The notes: generated by a model not told the origin, from the sequence alone. 53,653 nt of DNA from Clostridia bacterium (GCA_017554615.1 JAFZHY010000017.1:1-53653); one strand, 5' to 3'; shown: positions 1 through 8,795, counted from the stretch's first letter. Translations and numbers: made by a program.

Positions 1-1
1 A

Positions 2-634
2 GAGGCTAATCATACAAATTTCAAAAAGGGAAGAAGCGAGAAAATAAAATACATAGTTATCCATTATACAGCAAATAACGGTGATACTGCCAAAGATAAT
101 ATAGACTATTATTCCAATACTCCCAACCTTTCATCTTCTGCCCACTATTTTGTAGATAAAAACGAAGTATGTAAATCGGTAGAAGAGAAAGATACTGCAT
201 GGCATTGCGGAAGTAAAACATATAAGCATAACGAGTGCAGAAATTCCAACAGCATCGGCATTGAATTATGTTCTCTAAAAAATGAAAAAGGGGAATATTA
301 TTTTAATGAGAACACCGTAATAAATGCGGTAAGTTTAGTCAAATCCCTTATGGCAAAATATAATATCCCATTAGATAATGTTATTCGCCATTTTGATGTA
401 ACAGGCAAAATCTGCCCTGCACCAATGGTAAATAGCCCTGAGGCTTGGGATAATTTTAAGAAAAGACTCTGCAATATAGAAACTGCAAATGATATAGACT
501 ATGCCCTAAAGTGGAAATATAATATAACCTTTGACAGTGTGGAAAATGAAAAGGAATTTATATCTCTTTTAGAAAAAGAAAGAGAAAAGAAAAGTAAACT
601 CTACTGGGTTTTTTATAAACTTGCAAATAAATAG
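2..634 (+). CDS. N-acetylmuramoyl-L-alanine amidase (Amidase_2), 5' truncated by the window edge
   Basis: The reading frame is open from base 2 to the stop at 632-634, so the start lies outside the window. The translation carries the Amidase_2 fold signature: an early VIHYTAN strand whose His is a zinc ligand, then SSAHYFVD, a DTAWHCG segment, NSNSIGIEL, and a late RHFDVTGKICPAP segment with the second zinc His and the usual K-x-C-P-x-P. This enzyme class cleaves the bond between muramic acid and L-alanine of peptidoglycan. The C-terminal 60 or so residues are charged and could be a short wall-binding tail. Two small membrane-protein genes follow within 10 bases, so a phage-type endolysin is more likely than a housekeeping amidase. 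That assignment is inference; the fold call is secure. Confidence 0.88.
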   Translation, partial: EANHTNFKKGRSEKIKYIVIHYTANNGDTAKDNIDYYSNTPNLSSSAHYFVDKNEVCKSVEEKDTAWHCGSKTYKHNECRNSNSIGIELCSLKNEKGEYYFNENTVINAVSLVKSLMAKYNIPLDNVIRHFDVTGKICPAPMVNSPEAWDNFKKRLCNIETANDIDYALKWKYNITFDSVENEKEFISLLEKEREKKSKLYWVFYKLANK

Positions 635-642
635 GAGGAAAA

Positions 643-843
643 ATGATGAAAAATAAAATAAAAAAACTAATAGACTTAAAAAGTATAATCACTTTGCTTT
701 TGGTTATAACTTTAATAACAATAGTATTATTAAATACAGCAATTAAAGATGATGCGATAAGAACGCTTTTTGTATCAACAATAAGTTCCGTATTTACATA
801 TTACTTTACTAAAAACAATAAGAGAAATGAGGAAGAATTATGA
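643..843 (+). CDS. small membrane protein, possible phage holin-like
   Basis: A 66-residue protein with a strongly hydrophobic stretch at about residues 14-32, a weaker apolar stretch at about 40-56, and a charged C-terminus (KNNKRNEEEL). I do not recognise a specific family. Its size, membrane character and position between an amidase and an XhlA-like protein suggest a holin or lysis accessory protein. AGGAGG at 633-638 lies 4 bases before ATG 643 and 7 bases before a second ATG at 646, so 646 is an equally good or better start. The stop overlaps the next start as ATGA, suggesting translational coupling. Confidence 0.6.
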   Translation: MMKNKIKKLIDLKSIITLLLVITLITIVLLNTAIKDDAIRTLFVSTISSVFTYYFTKNNKRNEEEL

Positions 844-1067
844 TGGTAACTCATGAAGATATAAAAGAACTAAAAAGAGTTTTTGATGAAAGATATGTAC
901 TTATTGGAAACTGTGATAAAACACAGAAAAAAGTAAATGATAAGTTTGCAAAAGACGATAAAAGGCTTGACCTTTTAAACCTTAAAATGACAGCGTCTTT
1001 ATGGCTTGTCGGAATTATTGCAAGTGGAATTATAGCACTTGTTTTAAAGGTTTATATTGGTGGATAA
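840..1067 (+). CDS. XhlA-like small protein: coiled N-terminus plus C-terminal membrane anchor
   Basis: A 75-residue protein. The first 50 or so residues are charged and probably helical (EDIKELKRVFDERY, KDDKRLDLLNLK). They are followed by one hydrophobic segment at about residues 52-71 (SLWLVGIIASGIIALVL). This arrangement is typical of the hemolysin XhlA family encoded in phage lysis cassettes, where XhlA works with a holin and an amidase. ATG 840 overlaps the upstream stop in ATGA, and a second in-frame ATG follows at 843. It is the last gene of the cassette before a strong terminator. The family assignment rests on architecture, not on close sequence recognition. Confidence 0.6.
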   Translation: MMVTHEDIKELKRVFDERYVLIGNCDKTQKKVNDKFAKDDKRLDLLNLKMTASLWLVGIIASGIIALVLKVYIGG

Positions 1068-1072
1068 AAAAT

Positions 1073-1099
1073 AAAACCCGTAATATATTACGGGTTTTT
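1073..1099. terminator. bidirectional intrinsic terminator
   Basis: A 26-base perfect palindrome built on AAAACCCGTAAT and ATTACGGGTTTT, with U-runs available on both strands. It lies between the convergent lysis cassette and fakA and can end both. Confidence 0.88.
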
Positions 1100-1112
1100 A
1101 AATTATCTTAAT

Positions 1113-2720
1113 TTATTCTGCAGATACAATATAATAGTAGATTGGCTGTTCTCCTCTGTATGATGTTATATCGCAGGATGGGAAAATACCCTCTAATTTT
1201 TCCACAACAGTTTCCAAATCTTTATCTGTAACATCTTCACCTGCATAAAGAGTAATAACCTCTGTATCCTCGTCGGCAATTTTTCTAACAGTTTCTATAA
1301 TACCTTCTTCAACGCTTTGGGATACATCAACAACCTTGTCATTAACCAGTTGCATAATGTCGCCCTCTTTAATTTCGATATCATTAACCATAGAATCTCT
1401 TACCGCATAAGTAACCTGACCAGATTTCACAGTTGAAAGCATTTCTAAAAATCCTGCTTCAAGTTCATCCTTTTCAAGAGATTCGTCATATACCATCATA
1501 ACAGGGAATACATGAGCCATACTTGTTGTAGGGATAACTATAAGTTCTCCGTCAAAAAGGTCTTTAGCCTGTTCTGCGGCTAATATTATGTTTTTATTAT
1601 TAGGGAAAACAAAAACAGTTTCGGCATTAACTTCTTTTGCCTTGTTTAAAATATCGTCAGTAGACGGGTTCATACTCTGTCCGCCTGAAATTACGCCTTT
1701 AATTCCAAGTTCTGAATAGATAGATTTAAAGCCTTCCCCTGCAGCAACAGCAACAAAACCATACTTGGTTTTTTCTTTCTTAAGTCTTTCTTCTTCTTTC
1801 TTCTTAAGTTCTTCATTTTCATGACGCATATTGTCAATCTTAATGTTAATTAAAGAACCTATTTTAAGACCGTAACCTATTGCTTTGTCAGGGTCGTCTG
1901 TATGAACGTGAACTTTAACAATCTCATCATCTTCAACTACAACAACACAGTCGCCGATTTGTTTTAATTTATCTTTTAAAGTTTCAGCGCCTCTGTGTTC
2001 TTTAACTATAATATACTCTGTGCAGTAGCCAAAAGTAATTTCTTCAATATACTGACCTGCAGCAGACTCTTCGGCCTGTTCTCTGTTTTCTATAAGAGGC
2101 ATAATTTCATTATTGTCAAGGTAGTATTTCATACCTTCAAAAATAACCATAAGCCCCATACCGCCTGAGTCTACAACTCCTGCCTGTTTAAGTTTAGGTA
2201 AAAGTTCAGGTGTATAGTCTAAAACTTCGTTACCGTTTTTAATAACCTTTTCAAAGAAATCAACTAAAGTTTCGGTTTCTTCATATACTTTCATTGCCTC
2301 GTCGGACAGACCACGCATAACTGTTAAAATTGTACCCTCAGTAGGCTTCATAACAGCCCTGTAAGCAGATTCAGTACCCGATTTAAAAGCAGAGGCAAGA
2401 ACTTCTATTGTAATATCTTCTTTTTCCAAAAAGCCTTTGGCTATACCTCTTATAAACTGAGATAAAATAACCCCTGAATTACCTCTTGCACCTCTTAGTG
2501 AGGCAGAAGAAAGTTTCGCAGCAATTTCAGAAACTGAAGAATCCTGCATACCGCAGATTTCTTTTGTTGCTTTAGAAAAGGTAAGAGACATATTAGTCCC
2601 TGTATCTCCGTCAGGAACAGGGAATACATTAAGCCTGTTAATCTCTTCTTTTCTGTTCTCTAAATTATTAGATGCTGATACCAGCATGTTAATAAATAAA
2701 TCACTTTTTAATATATTCAT
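1113..2720 (-). CDS. fakA: fatty acid kinase ATP-binding subunit FakA (YloV/DAK2 family)
   Basis: A 535-residue protein. FakA phosphorylates fatty acids held by FakB proteins, giving acyl phosphates for phospholipid synthesis. The N-terminal DhaL-type kinase domain shows NVFPVPDGDTGTNM near residues 31-44, whose Asp residues bind Mg-ATP, and RGARGNSGVILSQ. A middle domain and a C-terminal DegV-like domain (PTTSMAHVFPVMMVYD) follow. The frame extends upstream to 2765, but I place the start at ATG 2720: family proteins begin shortly before the SGANNL-type motif (here SASNNLENRKEEIN), and this start sits 10 bases after the yloU stop. YloU-YloV adjacency is typical of Firmicutes. No FakB gene is present in the window. 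Confidence 0.92.
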   Translation of the reverse strand: MNILKSDLFINMLVSASNNLENRKEEINRLNVFPVPDGDTGTNMSLTFSKATKEICGMQDSSVSEIAAKLSSASLRGARGNSGVILSQFIRGIAKGFLEKEDITIEVLASAFKSGTESAYRAVMKPTEGTILTVMRGLSDEAMKVYEETETLVDFFEKVIKNGNEVLDYTPELLPKLKQAGVVDSGGMGLMVIFEGMKYYLDNNEIMPLIENREQAEESAAGQYIEEITFGYCTEYIIVKEHRGAETLKDKLKQIGDCVVVVEDDEIVKVHVHTDDPDKAIGYGLKIGSLINIKIDNMRHENEELKKKEEERLKKEKTKYGFVAVAAGEGFKSIYSELGIKGVISGGQSMNPSTDDILNKAKEVNAETVFVFPNNKNIILAAEQAKDLFDGELIVIPTTSMAHVFPVMMVYDESLEKDELEAGFLEMLSTVKSGQVTYAVRDSMVNDIEIKEGDIMQLVNDKVVDVSQSVEEGIIETVRKIADEDTEVITLYAGEDVTDKDLETVVEKLEGIFPSCDITSYRGEQPIYYYIVSAE

Positions 2721-2730
2721 ATTCTTGTAC

Positions 2731-3078
2731 CTACTTATCCATTCTGATTCCGTCAACATGAACATTGACTTTGTTTACTTTAAGGCCGAAAGAATCGTTT
2801 AAAGTATATGTTAATGTTTCTAAAATACTGCCGGATATAGTCTGAATGTTCATACCGTATGATACATAGATGTGAATATCTATAACTAATCCATTATTAT
2901 AACTAACCTTGATTGCTTCATTCATATTATCTTTAGTGTCAAAAAAACTCTTTTTAGTTCTTCTGTGAGCAAGACCTATAACACCGTAGCAAGAACATGC
3001 AACATGGCTTGCAATAGTTTTTATAGCCTTATCACGCACACATATCATACCAAGTTCACTCTTAGTTTTAAAAAGCAT
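2731..3078 (-). CDS. yloU: Asp23/Gls24 family envelope-associated protein (YloU)
   Basis: A 115-residue protein of the Asp23 family, recognised from IKTIASHVACSCYGVIGL and the alternating beta pattern of KVSYNNGLVIDIHIYVSYG. Asp23 proteins are alkaline-shock or cell-envelope-associated proteins of uncertain biochemical role. The start ATG at 3078 has a strong AAGGAGG eight bases upstream. The gene lies 10 bases upstream of fakA, the standard pair, and a sigma-A-like promoter is found just upstream within the end of the previous gene. Confidence 0.88.
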   Translation of the reverse strand: MLFKTKSELGMICVRDKAIKTIASHVACSCYGVIGLAHRRTKKSFFDTKDNMNEAIKVSYNNGLVIDIHIYVSYGMNIQTISGSILETLTYTLNDSFGLKVNKVNVHVDGIRMDK

Positions 3079-3109
3079 ATTGTTACCTCCTTAAAAAACT
3101 CCTTATATT

Positions 3110-3139
3110 ATTATAACCTATTTATAGTAGAGTTGGCAA
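3110..3139 (-). promoter_or_regulatory. sigma-A-type promoter for yloU-fakA
   Basis: On the minus strand TTGCCA (3134-3139), an 18-base spacer and TATAAT (3110-3115) precede the yloU ribosome binding site. It overlaps the 3' end of the upstream ATPase gene. Confidence 0.6.
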
Positions 3140-4985
3140 GTGTTAAATTAAAAATTCTTTCGTGCGAAGTAAAATAGAATATCTGCGAATTTACATTTTT
3201 TTCGATATATTGTATAATTTTTTCATACCTTTCATCATCAAAATCAAGGAAACAGTCATCAAGAATTAAAGGTATTTTTTCATTCTCTGATATAAGTTTA
3301 TAGATACTAAGACGAAGAGCAAAATAAATAAGTCCGTTTGTCCCTTTGGAGAAATTATCTTTTGGAATAATATCTGTGTTGTTTTCTCTTCTTAACTCAC
3401 AACTTAAATCATCATTTATGTTAAAATAATCAACATTCTCATCAAAAATTTCATTAAGAATATTTTTAACTTCATTGTTAAGATAAGGGATATATGACGA
3501 TTTAAAACTGTTGCTTGTAGTATTTAAAATATTATAGCAGTCTGTCGCAATTTTTGCTTCTTCCTTTAATTTGTCAATTTTATTCATTAGTTCTTCTTTT
3601 TCTAAAATGAGCAAATTATAATGAGGCATATTATTAAAAGCGTTTTTTTCCTGTTCGGAAAGAGAATTTATTAAAATGGTAGTATCAAAAAGTTCTTTTT
3701 TAATATTTTCCTTTTCTTTTTGCAAAGACTCTAAAGTGTAAGACGGTTCTTCAAAATAATGATTTAAGATACTTTCATTATAATCTTTTAAAGACAGGGT
3801 TAAAAATTCTATCCTTTGTTTTATAAGATTATTATCCCCCTCATTTTTTAAGAAGTCTTCCTTTTGTCTAATGTATTCATCAACGCTTGTAATGTTATAT
3901 TTATTAAGAAGATAAGTGTATTCTTCTTTTTTGTTTTTTATAATCTCATTTGTTTTATTCTTTCTGTAAAAGTCAATTAAAAGATAAGCGCCTATTAAAC
4001 TTAAAAAACCAAGGTATAAGTTTATAAAGGATAAAACAAAAGATAAAACTATAATACCTATCCCTGAAATTAATGAAAATAAAGTGTTTTTTCTATTGAA
4101 ATTAAAGTTTTCAAATGCCTTTAATTTTTCTAAATCAGATGGTGGTATTTCATTAAAAGAAATCTTGCTTTTTTGCGCCTTTTCCTTTAAACTTTCAATT
4201 TCTTTTCTTATATTTACCTGTTCGTTTGCATTTTTATATTCTTTATATTTTAATATGTATTCTTCCTTTTTTTCTATGTTTTTTAGTTGCTCTTTAAATG
4301 CTTGTTCGTTTTTTATAAGTTGCTCTTTTTTTTCTTTGGTACTTTTTAATGATTCCTTAATTTCGGTAAGATTATATAATGCTTCTTCTACTTCTTTAAG
4401 TCTTACTGAAAGGGGATAAATTTTGCCCGACTGTGTCTTTCTCTCAAACAAAAGAATTTCATCTTTAATTTCTTTTAAAACATCGCTTAAATCTATATCT
4501 ATAATGTTATTTTCATTCTTTGATAATGTGTCATGCACATATTCTTTGTTATGCATTATGTTTGCAATTTGTTCAGTATCTTTTATGTAGCATACCGAGT
4601 CAAACATTTCTTCCGAAATATTAAAAAAATCTTCGCCTATATTTATAGACTCTAAGTTATAAGCTTCGCCTGTATCTGAATTTATGGTTTTAATTAAAGT
4701 TTTTGCGTTGGTTTTTCCTAAAGTAACAAGGCTTTTTAAGTTAACCTTAGAATCCAAAGTATAATCTGCATCAAAAGAGCCTTTGGTTTCATTAAGTGGA
4801 ATAAAGTTCTTTTTATATTTTCCTTTTCCATTTAAATCAGCATAAAACAAGGTTTTTAAAGCAGTGGAAATTGTAGTTTTACCTGATTCATTTTTTCCCA
4901 TAAAAATATTTAAATTAGGGGAAAATAAAAATTCCTTATTTTCAAACTTACCGTATTTTTTTAAAAACAGTTTATTTATAATCAT
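3111..4985 (-). CDS. SMC/Rad50-like ATPase, YhaN type, probable partner of the adjacent nuclease
   Basis: A 624-residue ABC-type ATPase of the Rad50/SbcC/YhaN kind. The N-terminus carries Walker A (FMGKNESGKTT, near residues 29-39). The C-terminus carries the signature-like FSKGTNGLIYFALRLS and the Walker B/D-loop PLILDDCFLDFDD, followed by a switch His in TSHERIF. Between them are long charged coiled-coil segments broken by a hydrophobic hairpin at about residues 300-340, as in YhaN, which suggests membrane association. It is much shorter than Bacillus YhaN, so the coiled coils are reduced. ATG 4985 overlaps the stop of the upstream phosphoesterase (ATGA), which implies a coupled nuclease-ATPase complex in DNA repair. 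Confidence 0.85.
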   Translation of the reverse strand: MIINKLFLKKYGKFENKEFLFSPNLNIFMGKNESGKTTISTALKTLFYADLNGKGKYKKNFIPLNETKGSFDADYTLDSKVNLKSLVTLGKTNAKTLIKTINSDTGEAYNLESINIGEDFFNISEEMFDSVCYIKDTEQIANIMHNKEYVHDTLSKNENNIIDIDLSDVLKEIKDEILLFERKTQSGKIYPLSVRLKEVEEALYNLTEIKESLKSTKEKKEQLIKNEQAFKEQLKNIEKKEEYILKYKEYKNANEQVNIRKEIESLKEKAQKSKISFNEIPPSDLEKLKAFENFNFNRKNTLFSLISGIGIIVLSFVLSFINLYLGFLSLIGAYLLIDFYRKNKTNEIIKNKKEEYTYLLNKYNITSVDEYIRQKEDFLKNEGDNNLIKQRIEFLTLSLKDYNESILNHYFEEPSYTLESLQKEKENIKKELFDTTILINSLSEQEKNAFNNMPHYNLLILEKEELMNKIDKLKEEAKIATDCYNILNTTSNSFKSSYIPYLNNEVKNILNEIFDENVDYFNINDDLSCELRRENNTDIIPKDNFSKGTNGLIYFALRLSIYKLISENEKIPLILDDCFLDFDDERYEKIIQYIEKNVNSQIFYFTSHERIFNLTLANSTINRL

Positions 4986-6052
4986 AATTTCTTAACCCCG
5001 TATTCTATAACCTTCATAATATAGGAAGGGTCTTCATCCTTTAATTCTTTAAGGGCATTTCTTATAAATTCGCCCCTTATGGAATCTTCGTCTTTTAAAA
5101 GGTCTAAATTATATTTTGTAGTTAAATTAAAGTCTGATTTTATATATAAAAGGTTTTTGGAAAGTTCGCCTAAAATGTAGTCTTTATCTAAATTAAAACC
5201 GTCTTTTATATAACCTGTTATATTTATATTAAAAAGTGTTTTTGAAATATTAAAATCTGAAATTTTAGATTTAACCAAAGATATAATATCATCGTTGGTT
5301 TCAATATTATCTAAATTAACTGTAAGTTCTTTAAAAATATGCTCATAAACAGGCACTTTTTCATACTTTAAAAAGCCTTTTTCAAGTTCGCATAAGAAAA
5401 CACTCATATCGCCTGTTTCTTTAAAAGTTGTGCCCTGAGGAGTTCCTGAATATCCGAAGTAAGTCTTATCGGCTTTATTTATATCAGGGTTAAGATGAAT
5501 ATGCCCTAAAGCAACATAATCAGCCTTTGTGTTTATTATATCCTCGCTTGTTACAGGGTTATAGTAACTGTCCTTTACTAAGTCTGCATGTAATAATATA
5601 ATGTTTAACTTATCTTCATCACTTACTCTAAAATCTTTAAGAGTGTTGTCAATTTTATGATAAGAAGAAAAGGAATAACCGTAAATATCAGCATCTTTAT
5701 ATGTAACTTTTTCTATATCAGAAGAGAAAATATAAACATTTTCCCCAAAGTCTTCGTTTTCATAAATACTGTCTTTTGTTTTAGGGTCGTGGTTTCCGCA
5801 TACTATAAAAATTTTAAAATCAGCCCTGTTAAACTCACTCTTTACAAAAGAAATCAGGGAAGCGGAAACAAAGTTTGAATCAAATAAATCTCCTGCAATA
5901 AAAAGAGCATCAATTTTTTTATTTAAGCCAAGGTCAATAATATTAGAAAGAACTTTTTTGTGATTTTCATTTAAACTAAGCGCAGTGTCATCAGAAAATG
6001 AAGAACTGTATTTATATCCTAAATGTAAATCTGCAGTATGAATAAATCTCAT
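4982..6052 (-). CDS. metallophosphoesterase, SbcD/Mre11/YhaO-like DNA exonuclease
   Basis: A 356-residue protein with the full set of calcineurin-type phosphoesterase motifs in order: IHTADLHLG at the N-terminus (D and H ligands), FIAGDLFDS, IVCGNHDP, LLHADLV, and GHIHLNP near residue 180. Together they bind two metal ions for DNA-end processing by the SbcD/Mre11 family. About 150 C-terminal residues form a capping or partner-binding region. The start at 6052 has AAAGGA upstream. The gene is translationally coupled to the Rad50-like ATPase that follows, so the two are inferred to act as one complex. Confidence 0.88.
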   Translation of the reverse strand: MRFIHTADLHLGYKYSSSFSDDTALSLNENHKKVLSNIIDLGLNKKIDALFIAGDLFDSNFVSASLISFVKSEFNRADFKIFIVCGNHDPKTKDSIYENEDFGENVYIFSSDIEKVTYKDADIYGYSFSSYHKIDNTLKDFRVSDEDKLNIILLHADLVKDSYYNPVTSEDIINTKADYVALGHIHLNPDINKADKTYFGYSGTPQGTTFKETGDMSVFLCELEKGFLKYEKVPVYEHIFKELTVNLDNIETNDDIISLVKSKISDFNISKTLFNINITGYIKDGFNLDKDYILGELSKNLLYIKSDFNLTTKYNLDLLKDEDSIRGEFIRNALKELKDEDPSYIMKVIEYGVKKL

Positions 6053-6067
6053 TTAAAAAATCCTTTC

Positions 6068-6096
6068 TTGTTTTTTTAATAATTTTGGTATATAAT
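6068..6096 (+). promoter_or_regulatory. promoter for the tRNA-Arg gene
   Basis: TTGTTT (6068-6073), a 17-base spacer and a perfect TATAAT (6091-6096) lie 20 bases before the tRNA 5' end. Confidence 0.7.
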
Positions 6097-6115
6097 AGAT
6101 ATGTTATTTTAATAT

Positions 6116-6192
6116 GCGCCATTAGCTCAGTCCGGAAGAGCAATCGGCTTCGAACCGATGCGTCGGGGGTTCAAATCCCTCATGGCGTACCA
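6116..6192 (+). tRNA. tRNA-Arg (anticodon UCG)
   Basis: A complete cloverleaf can be drawn. The acceptor stem is GCGCCAT with ATGGCGT (first pair G-U), the D stem GCTC/GAGC, and the anticodon stem ATCGG/CCGAT. The anticodon loop CTTCGAA gives anticodon TCG (CGN arginine codons). The variable region is GCGTC and the T stem is GGGGG/CCCTC around TTCAAAT. The discriminator is A and the CCA tail is encoded (6190-6192). The gene stands alone with its own promoter and terminator. Confidence 0.93.
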
Positions 6193-6230
6193 AAAATCGA
6201 CATTCTTCGACAGGGGAATGTCGATTTTAC
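6193..6230 (+). terminator. terminator after tRNA-Arg
   Basis: A 13-bp stem, AAAATCGACATTC (6193-6205) with GAATGTCGATTTT (6216-6228), starts directly after the CCA. Its A/T flanks would also let it serve mrnC coming from the other side. Confidence 0.8.
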
Positions 6231-6274
6231 TTATTACCTATTCACTATTCACTTTTCCCTAAAAATACTTAGAG

Positions 6275-6682
6275 TTATTCTTCCCCCAAAACTTCATTTA
6301 AAAGTTCAAAAATTCTGTCTTTCTTTCCTGCAATATATAAATATCCGATAAGTGCTTCAAAGCCTGTTGCGCGTCTGTAATCTACAATATCTGCATTTTT
6401 TGCACTTGTGTATGAGTGAGCATTTCTTCCTCTTTTAAAAACTAAAGTTTCTTCTTCGCTAAGAAGAGGTAAAATCATTTCCATAATATCCGACTGAGCC
6501 TTTGCCTTAACAAAGCCTGTAGCCTCTTTGTGAAGTTTGTTAACCTGCATATTATTTTTTGCAACAATCATAGAACGGATATATAATTCATATACTGCAT
6601 CACCTAAGTATGCAAGTACCAATGGCGAATACTCATTTAAATTTTTAAATTCAAAATTATCTATCACTATGCTCTTCTCCAC
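6275..6682 (-). CDS. mrnC: Mini-ribonuclease 3 (mini-III), 23S rRNA maturation
   Basis: A 135-residue RNase III catalytic domain without the double-stranded RNA-binding domain, as in mini-III. This enzyme trims the ends of 23S rRNA precursors. Visible motifs are LAYLGDAVYELYIRSM, which matches the RNase III signature with acidic metal-binding residues, HKEATGFVKAKAQ, KRGRNAHSYTSAKN and YRRATGFEALIGYLY. The start is a GTG at 6682 with AGGGAG upstream. A second GTG at 6667, overlapping the cysS stop as TAGTG, is also possible and would shorten the protein by five residues. It follows cysE-cysS, the usual Firmicutes order. Confidence 0.92.
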   Translation of the reverse strand: MEKSIVIDNFEFKNLNEYSPLVLAYLGDAVYELYIRSMIVAKNNMQVNKLHKEATGFVKAKAQSDIMEMILPLLSEEETLVFKRGRNAHSYTSAKNADIVDYRRATGFEALIGYLYIAGKKDRIFELLNEVLGEE

Positions 6683-8070
6683 TTAACTCCCTGACGGGTG
6701 TCTTCTAAAATAATTCCCATATTTAAAAGTTCATCTCTTATTTCATCTGCTCTTTTAAAGTCTTTTTGTTTTCGTGCTTCCTGCCTTTTTTCAATAAGCG
6801 CTTCAACCTCTTTTGATAAATCGTCTTCCTCTAAGTTATAGTTAATTCCAAGCACATCAATAAGTTCTTCTATTAAAGCGATAGTTTTTAAAAGCAGTTC
6901 TTTTGAGTAAGAAGAGTCATTGTTAATCTTTGTATTAACATCACGAACAAGTGTAAAAATATGTGCAATAGCGTCTGCTGTGTTTAAATCGTCATCCATT
7001 GCTTCTTTGAATTTATCTTTATATGTTAAAAATGAATTGTAAATTTCTTCTTCATCCTTTGTAAAAGATAAGTCAGACGAATTTTCTAAAATAAACTTAA
7101 GATTTTTAATAGTGTTTAAAATTCTTTCCAACCCTGTTTTAGCCTGAGTTACCAAATCTTTTGAAAAATTTATAGGGCTTCTGTAATGAGCAGATAACAT
7201 AAAGAATCTTATAACAGGGTAGTCAAACTCTTTTACAATATCTCTTACTGTAAAGAAGTTGCCCTTAGATTTAGACATTTTTTCATTATCAATATTTATA
7301 AAACCGTTGTGAAGCCAGTAGTTTGCAAAAGGCTTTCCTGACAATGCTTCACTTTGTGCAATTTCGTTTTCGTGATGAGGGAAGATAAGGTCTTTTCCTC
7401 CGCTGTGAATATCAATAGTATCGCCAAGGTATTTGTTAACCATAGCAGAACATTCGATATGCCAGCCTGGTCTTCCTTGGCCCCAAGGGCTTTCCCAGTA
7501 TGGCTCTCCCTCTTTTTTATTCTTCCATAAAACAAAGTCCATAGGGTCTTCTTTATCAGTATTAACCTCTATTCTTGCACCAACTTCAAGGTCTTCTAAA
7601 GGCTGGTGTGAAAGTTTTCCGTATGCCTTAAATTTCTTTGTTCTAAAATATACATTTCCATCAACGTTATAAGCATAGCCTTTTTCTTCAAGTTTTTTAA
7701 CCGTGTCAATAATAGCATCTATATTTTCAGTTGCCTTAGGATGAATGGTAGCCTCTTTAATTCCAAGACCTTTGGCATCTATAAAATATTCTTTTATAAA
7801 TTTATCTGCAAGTTCTTTAACAGTTATCCCTTCAGCATTGGCATTTTTAATCATTTTATCGTCAATATCGGTAAAATTCTGCACAAAAGTAACTTTATAT
7901 CCCACATATTCCAAATATCTTCTTAATGTATCAAATATTATAAACGGTCTTGCGTTTCCTATATGAAAATAATTATAAACGGTAGGACCGCAGGAATACA
8001 TTTTAACCTCGTTGGGATTTATAGGCTTAAATTCTTCCTTTTTATTTGTAAGTGAATTATATACTTTCAT
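6667..8070 (-). CDS. cysS: cysteine--tRNA ligase
   Basis: A 467-residue class I aminoacyl-tRNA synthetase that charges tRNA-Cys. It has the zinc- and substrate-binding SCGPTVYNYFHIGNAR near residues 27-42, which contains the HIGH-type motif, then GWHIECSAM, HSGGKDLIFPHHENE and the KMSKS loop EKMSKSKGNFFTV. A C-terminal DALR-like helical domain and a KRADEIRDEL tail follow. The length is normal for the family. ATG 8070 has AAAGGA eight bases upstream and lies inside the 3' end of cysE (14-base overlap), indicating an operon. Confidence 0.97.
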   Translation of the reverse strand: MKVYNSLTNKKEEFKPINPNEVKMYSCGPTVYNYFHIGNARPFIIFDTLRRYLEYVGYKVTFVQNFTDIDDKMIKNANAEGITVKELADKFIKEYFIDAKGLGIKEATIHPKATENIDAIIDTVKKLEEKGYAYNVDGNVYFRTKKFKAYGKLSHQPLEDLEVGARIEVNTDKEDPMDFVLWKNKKEGEPYWESPWGQGRPGWHIECSAMVNKYLGDTIDIHSGGKDLIFPHHENEIAQSEALSGKPFANYWLHNGFINIDNEKMSKSKGNFFTVRDIVKEFDYPVIRFFMLSAHYRSPINFSKDLVTQAKTGLERILNTIKNLKFILENSSDLSFTKDEEEIYNSFLTYKDKFKEAMDDDLNTADAIAHIFTLVRDVNTKINNDSSYSKELLLKTIALIEELIDVLGINYNLEEDDLSKEVEALIEKRQEARKQKDFKRADEIRDELLNMGIILEDTRQGVKWRRA

Positions 8071-8713
8071 TATTACTATCCTTTCTTAAACTCTCTATTT
8101 CTTTTTCTAAATCTCTAACTCTGTGTAAGATTTTACATAATTCCTGACTTATAGGGTCGGGAATGTGTGTCTGGTCAAGTTCGTCTTTAACCCTTATATT
8201 GTCTACCTTGACAACTCTGGCAGGCACGCCGACACAAGTGCAGTTTGCAGGAACGTAAGAGAGCACTACTGCATTAGCAGCAATTTTAGAATTATCTCCC
8301 ACTGTAAAAGGCCCTAACACTTTAGCACCCGAGCCAATCATAACATTGTTGCCGATGGTTGGATGACGCTTTCCGACATCTTTACCGGTACCGCCTAAAG
8401 TAACCCCCTGATAAATGGTGCAGTTTTCGCCTAACTCTGCAGTTTCGCCGATAACAACCCCCATACCATGGTCGATAAAGCAACCCTTTTTGATTTTTGC
8501 TCCGGGATGTATTTCAATACCTGTAGCCGCCCTTGTAATCTGAGATATCAGACGGGCAAGAAATCTTAATTTTATATTATATAATCTGTGGGCAACTCTA
8601 TGCCAGAAAAGTGCAGCAACCGACGGATAAAGAAGGAATATTTCAAAACTGCTTCTTGCCGCAGGGTCCCTTTCCTTAACTGCTTTTATATCAGCCCTTA
8701 AGTAATCAAACAT
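8057..8713 (-). CDS. cysE: serine O-acetyltransferase
   Basis: A 218-residue protein. CysE makes O-acetylserine from serine and acetyl-CoA, the first step of cysteine synthesis. The N-terminal helical part contains RDPAARS. A left-handed beta-helix of hexapeptide repeats follows, with the active-site segments EIHPGAKIKKG, IDHGMGVVIGETAELG, TLGGTGKDVGKRHPTIG and IGSGAKVLGP. It is the first gene of cysE-cysS-mrnC, with AGAGGT before ATG 8713 and a good promoter upstream. No T-box or S-box is visible in the short leader. Confidence 0.95.
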   Translation of the reverse strand: MFDYLRADIKAVKERDPAARSSFEIFLLYPSVAALFWHRVAHRLYNIKLRFLARLISQITRAATGIEIHPGAKIKKGCFIDHGMGVVIGETAELGENCTIYQGVTLGGTGKDVGKRHPTIGNNVMIGSGAKVLGPFTVGDNSKIAANAVVLSYVPANCTCVGVPARVVKVDNIRVKDELDQTHIPDPISQELCKILHRVRDLEKEIESLRKDSNNESI

Positions 8714-8746
8714 AAATTGTACCTCTTATATATTATTTATCAATTT

Positions 8747-8775
8747 ATTATACTATATATACTAAATAAAAGCAA
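8747..8775 (-). promoter_or_regulatory. promoter for cysE-cysS-mrnC
   Basis: On the minus strand TTGCTT (8770-8775), a 17-base spacer and TATAAT (8747-8752), 33 bases before the cysE start codon. Confidence 0.72.
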
Positions 8776-8795
8776 ACATTTTTAAATACAAATCG

